From positions 895,001 through 959,000 of the forward strand of contig JBBPEB010000009.1 in NCBI GenBank assembly GCA_039096225.1: a DNA stretch of 64,000 nucleotides. Direction: 5' to 3'. Positions within the stretch are counted from its first letter, which is position 1. Every line of letters starts with the position of its first letter. Shown in pieces: positions 43,166 to 59,247 of the stretch. This DNA comes from Blastocystis sp. Blastoise. Its lineage: Eukaryota > Sar > Bigyra > Opalinata > Blastocystidae. The notes under the pieces are model-generated. The model searched no databases. It saw only the letters and a program-made list of their open reading frames with translations, and was not told where the DNA came from. The translations under genes were made by a program, and so were the position numbers.

Positions 43166-43898
43166 CGTAAGCTATGATATATGATACTAAAAACTTATTG
43201 ACAAAATTGAATTAATTGTGGGAATCTACTGTATCTATTGGGAAATATCAATTTTTTTCAGTAATATGTATTTTTTAAAACTATTTTTCTTCAAAATGAG
43301 TTTATATTTGATTTTAACTATCTTTTCGACATGAAAAATGTTCATAATAGTTCGAAAGATTTGATATGTCTCAGATTTTATATGTTTTATCAAATGTTTT
43401 TTCTATTAGTGTATTCGTAACAAGTTTCTTCTATTGTTTTCTTATATTAGAGTCATCCTCAAGTAAATTCAAGAATGTGTTTGCTAATAATAAGCATGAT
43501 TATGATTATAATTCAAAAGAAAATGATGAAGTTACAATTAGTTGTCTATAATCAATAAAAAGCAAATACTATAATGTGAAAATAAGAATTCTAGCAATAA
43601 GAAAAGTGTTATATCATAAATAAAAGAAGAAATTTATAATTTATAAAGAAAATGATTATATTCATTTAAAAAAATGAATTAAAGAATTATATAAGAATAT
43701 ACAAACATATGAGAGAAATATATATATATTAAAAAAATGAATTATGATATATATAGGATACTAGGATGCTGTGAAGTGCTTAGTACAAATATATATATAT
43801 ATATAATAAATAGATAGGAAGAACAATAAAAACATAAAGATAAATAATAAAAAAACATAAAGATAGAAATTTATGTATGTATATATATATATAGTTTA
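43166..43898. other. Spacer with one possible 61-aa reading frame
   Basis: A plus-strand frame at 43,366-43,551 would give a 61-aa protein with one hydrophobic segment (about residues 6-28) and an Asp/Asn/Lys-rich tail. It has no homologue I know and may be chance. The rest is AT-rich with TATATA runs. Confidence 0.25.
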
Positions 43899-44103
43899 TT
43901 ATACATAAGAGAGATCTCCAGGAGCTGCTGAAAATGTCTGAGAATTCTGAGTAATCAGTCTAGAAAATGATATATATATAAAGATTTTATGTGTATATAT
44001 ATACTGAATATTTTGTTCATTATCTTGATGCTATAGAATAAAAGAGGATATTTATATGGTGAATAGAAAGGTATAGTGTTTAATAGAGAATAAATAGAAT
44101 AGT

Positions 44104-44143
<40 letters not shown>

Positions 44144-44393
44144 TATATAATAATATAATAATATAATAATAATAATAATAATAATATATACTGTTTTTGG
44201 TTTGACAAGAGAGAGAAGAAGTAATATAATGGGAAGAATCTCGCATATAATGAGATAGCAACTTGTGTATATATACTCATATCTAAATAATATATATATA
44301 TATAGAATATCATTATAAGAATTATATCTATAGAACTATACAATTTTGAGTAAGATTGACCAAAGAAAATAAACGAAAATCTATATATATATA

Positions 44394-44472
<79 letters not shown>

Positions 44473-45487
44473 GTCATAGCAAACAACACGAGTAATAAAA
44501 AGAATATCGTGAGTGCACGTGATCATGAAAACACAAAAACACATGACTAAAATAACGGTTAACTAAAAAAATAAATATTATATATATACATGAAATATTA
44601 TATATGTATATATATATACTTTTCTAATAGAGGAAGAAGCTAAATGAAGTTGATATACACTTCGAAGTATCTATTTATTATATATATTATATATATTATA
44701 TTTATTATATATATTATAAATAGAATAAAAATAGAATATAAATAGAATTAATAGAATATATTAAATAAAAACAGATAAATCGAATAAATAGTATATATAT
44801 ACCATAAGAAGAGCAATAAGAGATACTAATACATATCCACATTCATATATTAGATTCTCAATACTATATATATATTCATTAAATATTATATATATTAATA
44901 AAATACTATATATATTAATAAAATAGTATATATATCTTAGATTTTTATAACTATATTCCTATATATCTATATACCGTATATATTTCAATAAATCTACAAT
45001 TTCATAGGTGAAGAGAGAAGTAATCATCGTACCAATACTAATAATAAATGTTGATGAAATGATAATTACAATAAACACTTTGAAATTAGGACAACTAGCT
45101 CCTGTTAATACTATTTGCATTTGAGTAAAGAAAGCAACCATAATAAATGCTCTATTGATTATAATAAAATAAAACAAATGGGATTGTATAAAAAATATAC
45201 GCTGTGAGATTCACAAGTGTGGATAAGTTATCAAGAATCTCATTGATATATATCGTTATTTTGGAATAGGAGTCAAGACCCAATATATTATAGATACAAA
45301 AGATAACTCTGAGAACAGCAAGCATTCCATAAATACTGTAAACGTATTTCTTAATTTCAAGACCAAACGAAGCATCTTGAGAAATTTCGTTTCTTGTAAC
45401 TATATGCTGATACAAGATAGCTACAACTAATATTAAATAGAAAAAGGCAGGAATCAGAAGTGGCCAGAAATCACTTATTTGAGTCAT
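43899..45487 (-). CDS. Seven-transmembrane protein, unidentified
   Basis: Eight exons join in phase: 45,487-45,201, 45,151-44,975, 44,863-44,803, 44,670-44,620, 44,562-44,471, 44,282-44,192, 44,030-44,005, 43,959-43,899; 281 aa ending in DLSYV. Seven hydrophobic segments can be counted: about 9-28 (LLIPAFFYLILVVAILYQ), 53-70, 90-115, 125-150, 165-176, 195-215 and 232-246. Size and topology fit a small seven-helix family such as THH1/TOM1/TOM3-type or an orphan GPCR-like receptor. No signature separates these. The first intron (49 bp) reads through as an open frame, so a naive reading would end early. Confidence 0.6.
44100..44185. repeat. (TAA)n run in an intron of the seven-helix gene
   Basis: ATAATA repeats between exons 6 and 7, next to TATATAAT runs. 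Confidence 0.6.
44380..44470. repeat. (TA)n run in an intron of the seven-helix gene
   Basis: Dinucleotide TA run of about 90 bp between exons 5 and 6. Confidence 0.6.
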
Positions 45488-46561
45488 TATAAAGATTTTA
45501 AGATTACTTAGAGAATAGGACGGAATTTCGAATAATTATATATATATAATAAACACAAGAATCAACACTTTTTTAAAAGACAAAAGTTTAAAGAAAAGAG
45601 AGAAACATCTCTTTATCAAAAATCGAAAATTTTCAGAAATAACTCGTTGACATCTTTATAGTGTTTCTGAGAAATTTTTGCTTTTTTTAATATTATCAAG
45701 TTAATATATTTGTTAAAAATAATAATAAAATTGAATTTGCATTGATAGAATAGATTTATTGTGATTTAGATAATTATAAAGTGGTCAACTTGTTAAATTG
45801 TTTTTTCATTATTGTCTGAAAAAGTATTTAAATATATAAGTAATATTTACTTCAATATTCAAAAAGACATTTGAGAATATTTTTAAGTTGCAAAAGTATT
45901 CTAGTGATAATAATGTAAGTGAAGAATTATTGTTTTTGGATGATTGAAAACATTCACATGTTCTTTACTTTATCTAGATTCTCTTCAATCAATTTGAATG
46001 ACAAATAGAATTCAGTGTATAATAAATGAAACATTTTCTTAAAAGAAATATTGAAATATGCTACAACAAATCATTCAGTATATCAAGTACTAAATAATCT
46101 ACATATTTCTTTGACTTTTATACGTGACATAAATACATATACTAATGAAAAAAATGATATTAATCTATGGATTAAAGTCAAAGAGATTAGATGCTTCATT
46201 ATATTTTAATATAGACAGACTAAATAGAATAATATGTAAATAGACTTTATAAAGAAGGGAAAAAAGAAGAATGAAATAGAGAAATAGGAGAAATGATTTC
46301 ATCAAATGGCAACAGTAGTAGAAGATTATAAAAAAGAAGAGCACATTCGTTTTTGGGAAATGTCACAGAAAATGGGTAGAATAGCATAACATTCGTGGTT
46401 CTCGGTAGTATGGGAAAGTCTCGTTCAACCAATCAAATAGAGGGTCTCAACCAATAATTGGAGAATTCTAGAATGGTTCATACCATAGAAACATAGAAAA
46501 GTTTTACCTAAAATTTTTTCTTTTTTTACCTTTCAAAGACAACCATCATTTTCTTATAGAT
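45488..46561. other. Divergent spacer between the seven-helix gene and the aminotransferase gene
   Basis: No supported gene. An ATTCTAGAATGGTTC phrase near 46,466, just upstream of the aminotransferase start, contains TTC-TA-GAA, a minimal heat-shock-like pair. A CCAATCAAAT/ACCAATAATTGG area near 46,430-46,460 may be CCAAT boxes. Confidence 0.35.
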
Positions 46562-48129
46562 ATGTTGAGAAAGGTAGCTAAAAAATTAGTTCCTGAAACT
46601 TCCAGGTTAATTGAGGTTAGTCGTACGAATCAGCCAAGTGTTATTCGTCCAATTTATACACTAATTCCACCAACTCATACTCCAGATAATTGTATTTGAA
46701 TTATTTTATGTCTCTATGAATCTTAAAATGTTTAGTTTCTATATTAAATTATGTTTCTTCTAAGGAGAAACAAAATGAATACGAAGTTCTTGTAGAAGAC
46801 ACTAAATTCTCATTTATTGAAGGATATATTCGGTCAATCTCACCAAAACAGAATCTTCTTGTTGTCTCTAATGGACGTTACGCAGATAGTGTTGCTCGTA
46901 CAGCACGAGAACTTGGATGTAATGTAGATTGGTTTTTCTCAACTTTGTTATCACCTATTGATCCTCAAAGTTTAGCAAATTGTGTATGGCATAACAGTTC
47001 GATTACTCATGTATATATTAATGCCACAGAACCCTTTAGTGGAATATTGAATCCTGTCCTTACAATAATTACTAAATTACGTTCTATTCGTCCTGATTTG
47101 AATATTTTTGTTGATTATTCCAATACATATCCATTTAATCAACTTGATTTTCCTGCCATTAGTGCTGATTATGTTGTATGCTTTTATTTATTTATTATAT
47201 TTAATTAATAATTACTCACTATAGTTATTTAATAATCAGTTTTTACCAAATACAAAACAATTATCATTTCTACTCTCTAGAAAGTATATATAATTTTTTT
47301 TTGAACTATTTCTATAAGTGTTTTTTAGAATTTTCTTTAAATAAATAATAGAATATTATACTATTTATTCGTTTATTATAAATAATTATTATATTATTTG
47401 TTTATTATATATTTAATTATTATATTATTTATCATTTATTCTATATAATATTGATTATATATGTATATAGATTGAATTTAGAGGCGATGTCCTTTGAGAA
47501 GAACGACAATCCTCTTCACGATTCTTATAAGAAACAACATACGTTAACTTCTCTTAAAGGACCCATTCTAAATGAACTTGAAACGGTATTAGATTTTTAT
47601 TCTATTATATATTATATTATTTTATTATATTATTCTATTATTTATTATATTATTTATTATTATTCTATTATTTTATTATTTATAGAATTCATTATTATTA
47701 TTTAAAATATAATATATATCATTTATTATGAATAATAGTCATATATATATAATATAATATTCAATATTGTATATATATAGGAATTGAATAGTTTTGACGT
47801 TAAGAATCGTTATCCTTTATATACTGCTCTTCAAACGTCTCTTATAAATCGAATTCTATATAGACCTATTGCTGGACAAGGAAATCGAGTATATATATAT
47901 ATATATTGAATTATTATTAATTATCTAATAATAGTATTTATAATAATAATTATATATAATATATATATAGAGTGTTTGGTCTACATGCTTTTTATATCCC
48001 AATAGAGGAAATGGTGAAAGTATATATATAATATATATAATATATTATGTAAATATTATTTAAATATAGTTATTAAGAAGAATTTGAATGATATTAATTT
48101 ACCATGTGAAACTCGTTTATTACCTTCTA

Positions 48130-48167
<38 letters not shown>

Positions 48168-48547
48168 AACACAGTTTTATTGATTCTTTAAAGTTTTCAA
48201 TTATATGATTTTACAATCTATTATATATATAGATGGAAGGTATATCGATTAAATCAAAAGATTTACTTGCAGTTAATATTCAAGAAAAGTATATAATAAT
48301 AAACATATAATAAACATAATAATAAACATAATAAATATATAATAAACAATAATAAACATATAATAAACATATAATAAACATATAATAACATATAATAATA
48401 CATATATATAGAGATATGTTAGAGAAAGTATCCGATGTATTAAATAGTACATTTAAGAAGGAATCAGCATTATATAAAGTGCCTGAATCATTTCAAGATG
48501 AAGAAATTAATAATCGAAAAATCAGAATTTATGATTTTAAAACATAA
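46562..48547 (+). CDS. Class V aminotransferase-like protein related to PhnW
   Basis: Nine exons in phase: 46,562-46,691, 46,736-47,175, 47,240-47,283, 47,471-47,585, 47,781-47,888, 47,971-48,019, 48,070-48,131, 48,233-48,288, 48,412-48,547; 379 aa, close to 2-aminoethylphosphonate:pyruvate transaminase. Matching features are LLVVSNGRYADSVARTARELG (PhnW has an SNGxYxxR block here), EPFSGILNPV in place of ETTTGILNP, a VDYSNTY strand giving the Asp that binds the pyridoxal nitrogen, and LPNTKQ at the place of the SANKC lysine. The substrate-binding residues differ from PhnW, so the substrate is uncertain. The N-terminus (MLRKVAKKLVPETSR) is basic and may target mitochondria. The 44-nt third exon is easily missed. 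Confidence 0.65.
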
Positions 48548-49523
48548 TTATATAGATGTTTTATAATAGGTATTCTATTTATATAAAATAATATCTCTTT
48601 TTATCAAATTCACAATCTTTATTTTTTTTGTTATTATTTCATAATCTTTTAGTATTATTCTTTTTCCTTTCATTTTTCTTCTTCATCTTTTTTTCTTTAA
48701 ACAAATAATATTTTCTTTTCTTATTTACTACTACTAAATATTTCTTTTCTTCTTTTTATCAATTTTCTATTTTTTTTTAATATTTTTTTACTTTATCTTT
48801 TGACAATTGTTTTAAAAGTATATATATATATGTTTGGCTTTTAAGATTTCAATATCTTCATACCTATAACAATATATATACAATACTCCTCTTACTCAAT
48901 ATTTTTTTTATTGAACTATATTAGTGAGGCTTTTATCTTTGAATACATTGTTTCATTTTAAACAGTCTTTTGTTGACTATATTTATTATTATTATATGTT
49001 TGACTTTTTAAAGCTTAACTCATTTCTTTTTCAATTAAGTTCTTTTTTCAAAAGCTATTTTGCAAAAGATAACTAATTATTTGTCAATCCTATTATTCTA
49101 TCATAAGAGAATCATCAAAATCTTCTTTTCAACAAAAAAGAATATATTTCTTACTATAAAAGTTTCTCACGATTTCTATGGAATTCTATTATTTCGATTT
49201 TTTATATTTAAAATAATGTATTTCTACACAAAAACACAAACAAACGTTTTAATTGGATGTTTTATGTCCTTCATTTTTGTAACAACCGTGTTTCTATAAA
49301 AAAGATGGTTTTCCTCCCCATTTGTTCATAAATAATTATGGAAATATCTCATTCCATCAAAAGTTATTCATCATAACATACAATACATGTAATTATTTTC
49401 TTCCAGAGAAAAAATATTATTATTGCAGAGTATCTCCACATGAATAATACCTCTTAATTTCTACTTGTGTTTTATTTACACTGAATTATTCATTTTTTAT
49501 TCTTTTCTTTTATTTGAAATAAT
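48548..49523. other. Spacer before the MFS transporter
   Basis: T-rich, no gene supported; a 79-residue plus frame at 49,060 has no coding character. Confidence 0.4.
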
Positions 49524-52735
<3,212 letters not shown>

Positions 52736-53392
52736 AATATCTTCTAAATAATTAAAAATGATGACGTATTTTAATTCTTTGTACTGCAAATACATTTATT
52801 TCCTAATTATATAACTATTTGTTTGAGATAAAGTACCTTTTGAATGTTTTTTTAAAAATTAGCTCTTGTTTTGTTGATCTTATGCATTATTTTGATCAAA
52901 TGTGTATTAATAAAAGAATTAAATGACAACAGACTATGAGCAAAGTAATTCTATTCCATAACGAAGTGTACAATACCACCATTATAACTTAATATTCTTT
53001 CAAAGTCATTCCTTCTCTTGATATTATACCTTAATTTGATAATAATTTAAAATTAAGCACAAAGAACAAATAAACCTTCTGATATAATCTAAAAAAGAAT
53101 TCAATGAAAATTTATGAATAAACAAGAATAAAAGATAATATTATTCCGTGGGAAATTTTTTTGTTAAAAAAAATCACATCCGAACATTCACTTGTGGACA
53201 ATACCCCTAAGAATGCGACAAAAAACAGGTTGATAAAGAGACTCGAGTCCGTCGTGAACATTTCTTGACCATTCCGATTCTTTGTTACTAAAGACCTATT
53301 TTATTCCATTCATAAACCATAATGGTATGCTAATTCACATATCAAATCACTTCAAACAACATCAAAACACTTTATTTATTCATTTTTCCATA
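52736..53392. promoter_or_regulatory. Spacer and promoter region of the RPS18 gene
   Basis: No gene. A TTGTTTTGTTG motif lies about 130 bp after the MFS stop, near 52,867. The last 130 bp before the RPS18 ATG are less AT-rich and include pyrimidine-rich stretches. Confidence 0.4.
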
Positions 53393-54180
53393 ATGGCTCT
53401 TGTCAATTCTGGTGATTTCCAACACATTCTTCGTATCCTCAACACTAACATTGATGGACGTGTTAAGGTTATGTATGCCCTTACCTCTATTAAGGGTATT
53501 GGTAGACGTTTCTCTTCTATTGTCTTAAAGAAGTCCAACATCAACCTCAACAAACGGTATTTATTTAATTTTTAAATAGATTCTTGTCTATATCATAATC
53601 ATGAATTCCTTTATATTATATAAATGCGAATTTAATCAATTGTTTTTTTTTTCTATATGATAATTGCAATTTGTCTATGTTTTTTTAAATATAATAGTGC
53701 TGGTGAACTTACTCCTGAAGAAGTTGATACTCTTGTTGCTGTTATCTCCAACCCTCTTGCTTACAACATTCCTGAATGGTTCCTTAACAGACAAAAGGAT
53801 ATTCATACTGGTAAATTCAAGCAAATTGTTGCCAACAACCTTCAAGCTTCTCTTCGTGAAGATATCAACGATTTAAAGAAGATGCGGTATTTATTTATGA
53901 TTTTTAAAGAAATATATTGGCTTATATATATAATTGTTTTAATTATATGATATGAATTAAGTTTTTTATTTTACTTTGTTGAACGTTAAGAATTATGTTA
54001 TATTATGTTAATTATATTATTATTATTATATTTTATAATAATAATATACTATTATTATCATTACAATATTATTATAGTGCCCACCGTGGTTATCGTCATC
54101 ATTGGGGTGTACGTGTTCGTGGTCAACATACTAAAACTACCGGTCGTCATGGTAAGATTGTTGGTGTTGCTGGTAAGTAA
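53393..54180 (+). CDS. RPS18: 40S ribosomal protein uS13 (RPS18)
   Basis: Exons 53,393-53,556, 53,698-53,886, 54,078-54,180; 151 aa, the normal length. Strong family blocks: [52 protein letters not shown], and [20 protein letters not shown] near the C-terminus. The protein sits in the head of the small ribosomal subunit and contacts the P-site tRNA and the large subunit. Both introns split an Arg codon as CG|T just before Ala, with donors CG-GTATTTAT and acceptors AG-TGC. Codon choice is less AT-biased than in its neighbours, as expected of a highly expressed gene. Confidence 0.95.
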
Positions 54181-54388
54181 ACACACAACATCCAAAATAT
54201 TAGTTTTTTTTAATTTTTTGAATGGATTAGAATTTTATTTAGTATGGTTTGTTAAGATTATAAAGTTATTATTATTTTTTAAAATATAATATATATACAT
54301 CACTCTTATAAACAAAATAATAATAATGAATAAGAACACATAAAACTATAACATATTGTTTTTATTTACATATATAAAAGAACTATAT

Positions 54389-55126
54389 TTATAATTTCTT
54401 TTTTGAATAAATCCTAAAATCTTTTGGTAAATCTTCTTCACAAACATATTTATCACAATACCATATTCGTTTTAATTGACAATTTGCATTAATTTGTATT
54501 CTTAATGTTTCTTGATATTGTGTTCCATAGGTTTTCCTTGTTATATCTGCTAAATCTATTTGTACATGATTCCATATAGTATCTAACTTTAAGGGCAACG
54601 TACATATCTCTTCTCGAACACGTGTTAATGACTAGATAGCATACATAATAATTTGATAATCATAAGAATAATAATAATAATATATATAGTAATATTTAAT
54701 TTGCTTTTAAAAAAAGAAAATATACTTGATAATTACAAATTCTAAATCTACGAATTAATCCCTGATCATCCTTTGTTTGAATTTCAAAAGAGAAGAATTT
54801 ATCAAACTTTGATATGAATAAGAATAATGATTAACGATAAAAAATAATGAATAAACATGAACTAATTATATATTTACAGGCTTCACAATCATACAAAAGT
54901 ATGGAAGTGTAATTCCTAATGTTTTCGTACTCCACGCAGGACATAAAATATAATTTTCTGCAATGTTTTCACCTATTATTTCCAAATAAGGAGTAGTTAA
55001 TTCATCTTCATTCTTAATCTCTAGAATTCCATCGTCTGACTTCTTTGTATCCCATATTTGAAGAGGTTTAGTTCCTGAAGAACAAAATAACGATATAATT
55101 CCTGACTGATAGGTATTCTTAAGCAT
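54389..55126 (-). CDS. CFAP20: Cilia- and flagella-associated protein 20
   Basis: Three exons: 55,126-54,878, 54,806-54,726, 54,631-54,389; 190 aa, against about 193 in animals. Diagnostic blocks are KNTYQSG near the start, KPLQIWD, CPAWSTKTLGI, RRFRICNYQ, PLKLDTIWNHVQIDL, RKTYGTQYQETLRIQINANC and YVCEEDLPKDF. CFAP20/BUG22 is a microtubule inner protein of axonemal doublets and also modifies tubulin. It is retained almost only in organisms with cilia or flagella, so its presence says this organism has a swimming or otherwise flagellated stage. The gene is convergent with RPS18 across a 208-bp gap. Confidence 0.9.
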
Positions 55127-55793
55127 CTTGATGACTAACTAATCAATATAAGGATAAAGATGATTTTTTAAACATTTGGCTATTTTGCGATTTGGGAGGG
55201 GGAATTTATTGTTTGGGGATGAAATTTCTCTGCTACGGGAAGGGATATTTTTTTATTTTTATATAATTGTTTATTTTTTATTTAGATCATCATTATTATG
55301 CTTTTTTACTATTCAGGAATTTGTATATTATCTTTGAAATGTAGAATAAAAATTATCTTATTACTGATTGATGAGAATCTTAGAGAATACTGATTAATTG
55401 AGTATAGTACTGTTTGTGAAGTCTAACAAGTTGTTATTTATAGAAAGGAATTGATCTTCATCATATATAGTATATAACACATTTAAATTTGTGAAATATC
55501 ATAAATTAGTTTAATCAAATGTAAAATAAAAATTGTTCAAAAGTACTTTTGATAAACGACTCTATTTCATATATGTATATATCTTATATTGATATATATA
55601 ATATTATATAATATCTTGTTATATTGAATATATAATAAATAAATTATTGTGAATAACATAAAGTATTTAAATTGTTTACATGAATATATTGTTACTTGTA
55701 TATTTATATATATATTTAAAAACAAACAAATAGATAATATATTATCTTTATTGTATTTATAGAATTATCATTTTAATTATTTTATTTATAATA
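55127..55793. other. Spacer between CFAP20 and the triphosphatase gene
   Basis: AT-rich, no gene. A GGGAGGGGGAATT phrase near 55,194 and a GGGAAGGGATATTT phrase near 55,238 stand out by GC content and may belong to the CFAP20 promoter. Confidence 0.4.
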
Positions 55794-57038
55794 TTAAAAT
55801 AAATTATCATCATAAACTTCTCGTCTCCATAAATATAAATACCTATATATAATAATAAAAATAATATATAATGCATAATATATATGTAGTAAATATATAT
55901 AAATACTGATCTAATTTACTAGGTACTTTATCGACTTTTGGATTATATCTACCGACACCCAGTGCGTCACGAACTGAATTGATTTCTTCTTCAACTTTAG
56001 ATTTCTATATATATATATATATATATATAGGGATGATATTATATATAGAACAATTATATATATTGTATGTAAAAAGAATAGCATGTTAATTATAGAATTA
56101 TATATATATACTTCGCTTGTATTAGAAGCCATAATTTCTACTTCCCCAATAGAATATGGATAATATTTATCCTATAGAAATGATAATACTCATACTTTTA
56201 CTTATTATAACATATATTTTAATATATATATATATATATATATATACAGATTGAATATCATAGAGTTTAATATCATCTAAATCTATTTTTGTATGATCGT
56301 TACTATTATATATAATATTAATATACATAACATAGACATTATTATATATATAAATTAATAAATTATAAAATAGAATAAATTATAAAATGAATAAACAAAT
56401 AAATAATATATATACATTTTATAAGTTGTTCTTGTTGTTTCAATATTGGCAAATAAACTTAAATTCATTTCTTTTATGAATTCTTCGACAGATGTATTTT
56501 TATTACTTTCACAGTGAAAGAAACGCTTTAATTCGATAATTACTTTATCATTACCTTCAGTCTCTCTATATATAGATCAAATAAAAGTGAAAAAGTGATC
56601 AATTATAATAAAATAAACTATAGAAATATGTCAGAGATAGGTAGAGAATAAATAAAATATAAATATTATCTTATAAATATATAGGCAATACTTGTATACA
56701 GATGACGCAACATCTTTGTTTGCAAGAAAATGTTTTGAATGAAGACCTTCTTTTGTTTCCCAATTCATCGCTCTATTCCTTAAAAATATATTTTGCTTCA
56801 ATAAAAACCATGAAGAAGTATCATAATATCTAAATAAGACTATAATAAGTATTACAAAAATAACAAAAAGCATACTTGTCTATAAAGGTTTTCGTTCCAA
56901 CAAATGTGGCATTCATAGCACGTAATTTAGGTACTAATGTTACCATTGAATATCGAAATTTTTGTTCAATCTATATAAAATAGTATTTTGATATTTTTGA
57001 GAGTGGAATACTTCTATCGCTTTTGAAGTAATACTCAT
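55794..57038 (-). CDS. CYTH-domain thiamine-triphosphatase-like protein
   Basis: Eight exons: 57,038-57,012, 56,970-56,876, 56,829-56,692, 56,565-56,416, 56,302-56,248, 56,171-56,112, 56,004-55,907, 55,842-55,794; 223 aa, against about 230 for animal ThTPA. The CYTH signature ExExK is EIEQK in the first strand. Then come KYYDTSSWFLL, LRNRAMNWETKEG (the LRxR...WExK strand) and YSIGEVEIMA, close to the YAVGEVEAM strand of ThTPA, followed by a helix and YLYLWRREV. The family forms an eight-stranded tunnel that hydrolyses thiamine triphosphate or other triphosphates with Mg2+. The start exon is only nine codons. Confidence 0.75.
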
Positions 57039-57609
57039 ACTATAGTATGTTTTAAGAAATTAATAGTTCAGAATAATTTCACGGTTTTCTGGAGAGTCTC
57101 TAGTCATTGTCGAAATGTTTTCGCGAATATCATTTTAAAATCAAAATTTGATTCATACAACGATTCCAATTAATTTAATATTATTTACTTTATTTTTTAT
57201 ATAAAAAAGTTAGTTTTGATGTTTTTATTGACATTTATTTTATTGTCCTTCAAAGTAATTGTAACATGTATTTTTTTTGTATCCAGAAATGAGTTTTATT
57301 TGTACAGTCAAGATATACATATATTATACGCATCAAATATTTATTAGTTGATTTGACTTTCACATTTAAGCCTATTTACAAACATAATTTGTTTTTTTTT
57401 TTCATATACAGAATAGTTTTATTGAATTAATACATAGATTATTATGTAAATATGAATATTTTATGTATTCCTTTATATATTATTAAATAATCAAAAGAAT
57501 GTAGTTGTATTTTTAATAACTTATAAAAAACACTATTCAAATGACTAGAATTAAAACACACATAAATATTAATTATATATATAATGATGAGCATATTTCC
57601 AAGTACTCC
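57039..57609. other. Spacer upstream of the triphosphatase gene
   Basis: AT-rich with T runs; no gene seen. A CGAAATGTTTTCGCGAATATC palindrome-like phrase lies near 57,110. Confidence 0.35.
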
Positions 57610-58825
57610 TCACCATCCATGATCACAATTACCTGAAATTGATTCTTCTTCACTTGGCATGATAGGTCGATATCTTCCGAGAATTCTATTCTCAATTGTC
57701 TTCGTTCCTTTATATTTTGGACTATAACAAATATATATTTAAAGAAATAATTATAATATATATAAAAGATTAAATGAATAGAAAAAGAAACAGAATTTTT
57801 AATATGAATAGCAGGTATTGTATAATATATATATATATATATATATAATACTTATTTAGATAATTGTCTTTAAACGTTGTTTTCTCCATAAATAATCGAT
57901 ATAACATATGAGGTTTATTTGCATAAGTAGACATTTCAACACGTCCTATACAATGAATATTCTTACAATAAACCTATATATATATGTAGGAAATTATTTA
58001 TTGACTATATATATATAATAAATAAAAAAAAAATCATTATTAAAATTTTTCTTAAGATATTTATTTATATATAAATATATACACTTCTTCCTTTATGATA
58101 GATATTATCAAAATGATGTTTATTTAAGACTGAGGGATCTGTCCAAATAGATCCATTACCGTATCTATATATATATATATTATTATTATTATTAAATTTT
58201 TAAATTATTCTATTTATAATCATATAAATATAAATAATAACATAATTAAACAAATAAATAATAAATAAAACATGGATTTACATTATAAAATAATATATAT
58301 ATACAGGAAATCATTTTCAGGGCATAATAATAGAAAACATTTTGTACATCGAAGACCTTCGTGTTGTTTCTTTTGAATAATTTCTTCATCATTCTTTTTG
58401 ACTTCTTCTTCTTTATCAAAATATTGATTCATGATTTTCTCAAATACTGGATTGTCTTCATTAGACTTTTGTTCAGGATGCTTCTTTATATATTCATCAT
58501 AGGTTTCAACACTTGATTTTAATGTAATTTGTGTATGAAAAACCTTTTCAGATTGTAATTTTTGATGAATCCGCTCACAACAATCTTTACAATAGTATTT
58601 CTTACAATCCTTGCAATGAAACACACAAGGATGAGAGCTACATTCTTGACAGATGTCAATTATTTCTTTTATTTCTGGTTCGTTTTCGTTTTCTTCTTCT
58701 TCCTTTTCTAGTAATTGCTGTTTCAATTGTCTTTGTAACTTCTTTCGATTCTTCTTATTCTGTTTTCTTTTCATCTGCCTCGTCACAGGATTCTCAGTTT
58801 CTGTGATTTCATCTGTATCTGACAT
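57610..58825 (-). CDS. B-box-type zinc-binding protein, unidentified
   Basis: Exons 58,825-58,305, 58,164-58,083, 57,973-57,852, 57,721-57,610; 278 aa. The N-terminus is acidic then very basic (MKRKQNKKNRKKLQRQLKQ). A B-box-like zinc site spans about residues 58-100: CQECSSHPCVFHCKDCKKYYC, then a Cys and two His (ERIHQK, VFHTQ). A second Cys-pair region (GLRCTKCFLLLC) and a third (YCKNIHCIGR) follow and may bind further zinc. A His/Cys-containing short tail ends the protein. It has no RING finger or coiled coil, so it is not a standard TRIM ligase. A conserved small family of zoosporic organisms is possible. Confidence 0.6.
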
Positions 58826-59021
58826 TTTAAAAACAATTTATATAAAAAAATGTATTTAAAAAAAAAGTGATTCAATATTTTGTTACAGAAAAAAAAAATT
58901 AGAAATAATGATCATGTGAATACTCTTTTTAACTAAACAACGATAATATATAAACAAAAAAATGAAATACAGAAAAAAAAACATAGAACAGAAAAAAAGA
59001 TAAAAGGAAAGACACAACATT

Positions 59022-59195
59022 TTATACTAATAAAATAGCATTAATACAGCCATCAAGTTCAGGATTATTTGTAACTTGAGCATATTTACCCATATATAGA
59101 TGATATTTAAAATAATGTATTATATAAATCTAATCATATATATTAAAATAAAAGAATAATAATGAGAAAAAAATATTATTATAAATACAAATAAA

Positions 59196-59247
<52 letters not shown>

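Noticed and set aside
46247-46432. 61-residue minus-strand frame upstream of the aminotransferase
   Set aside because: Lies in the promoter spacer; no support.
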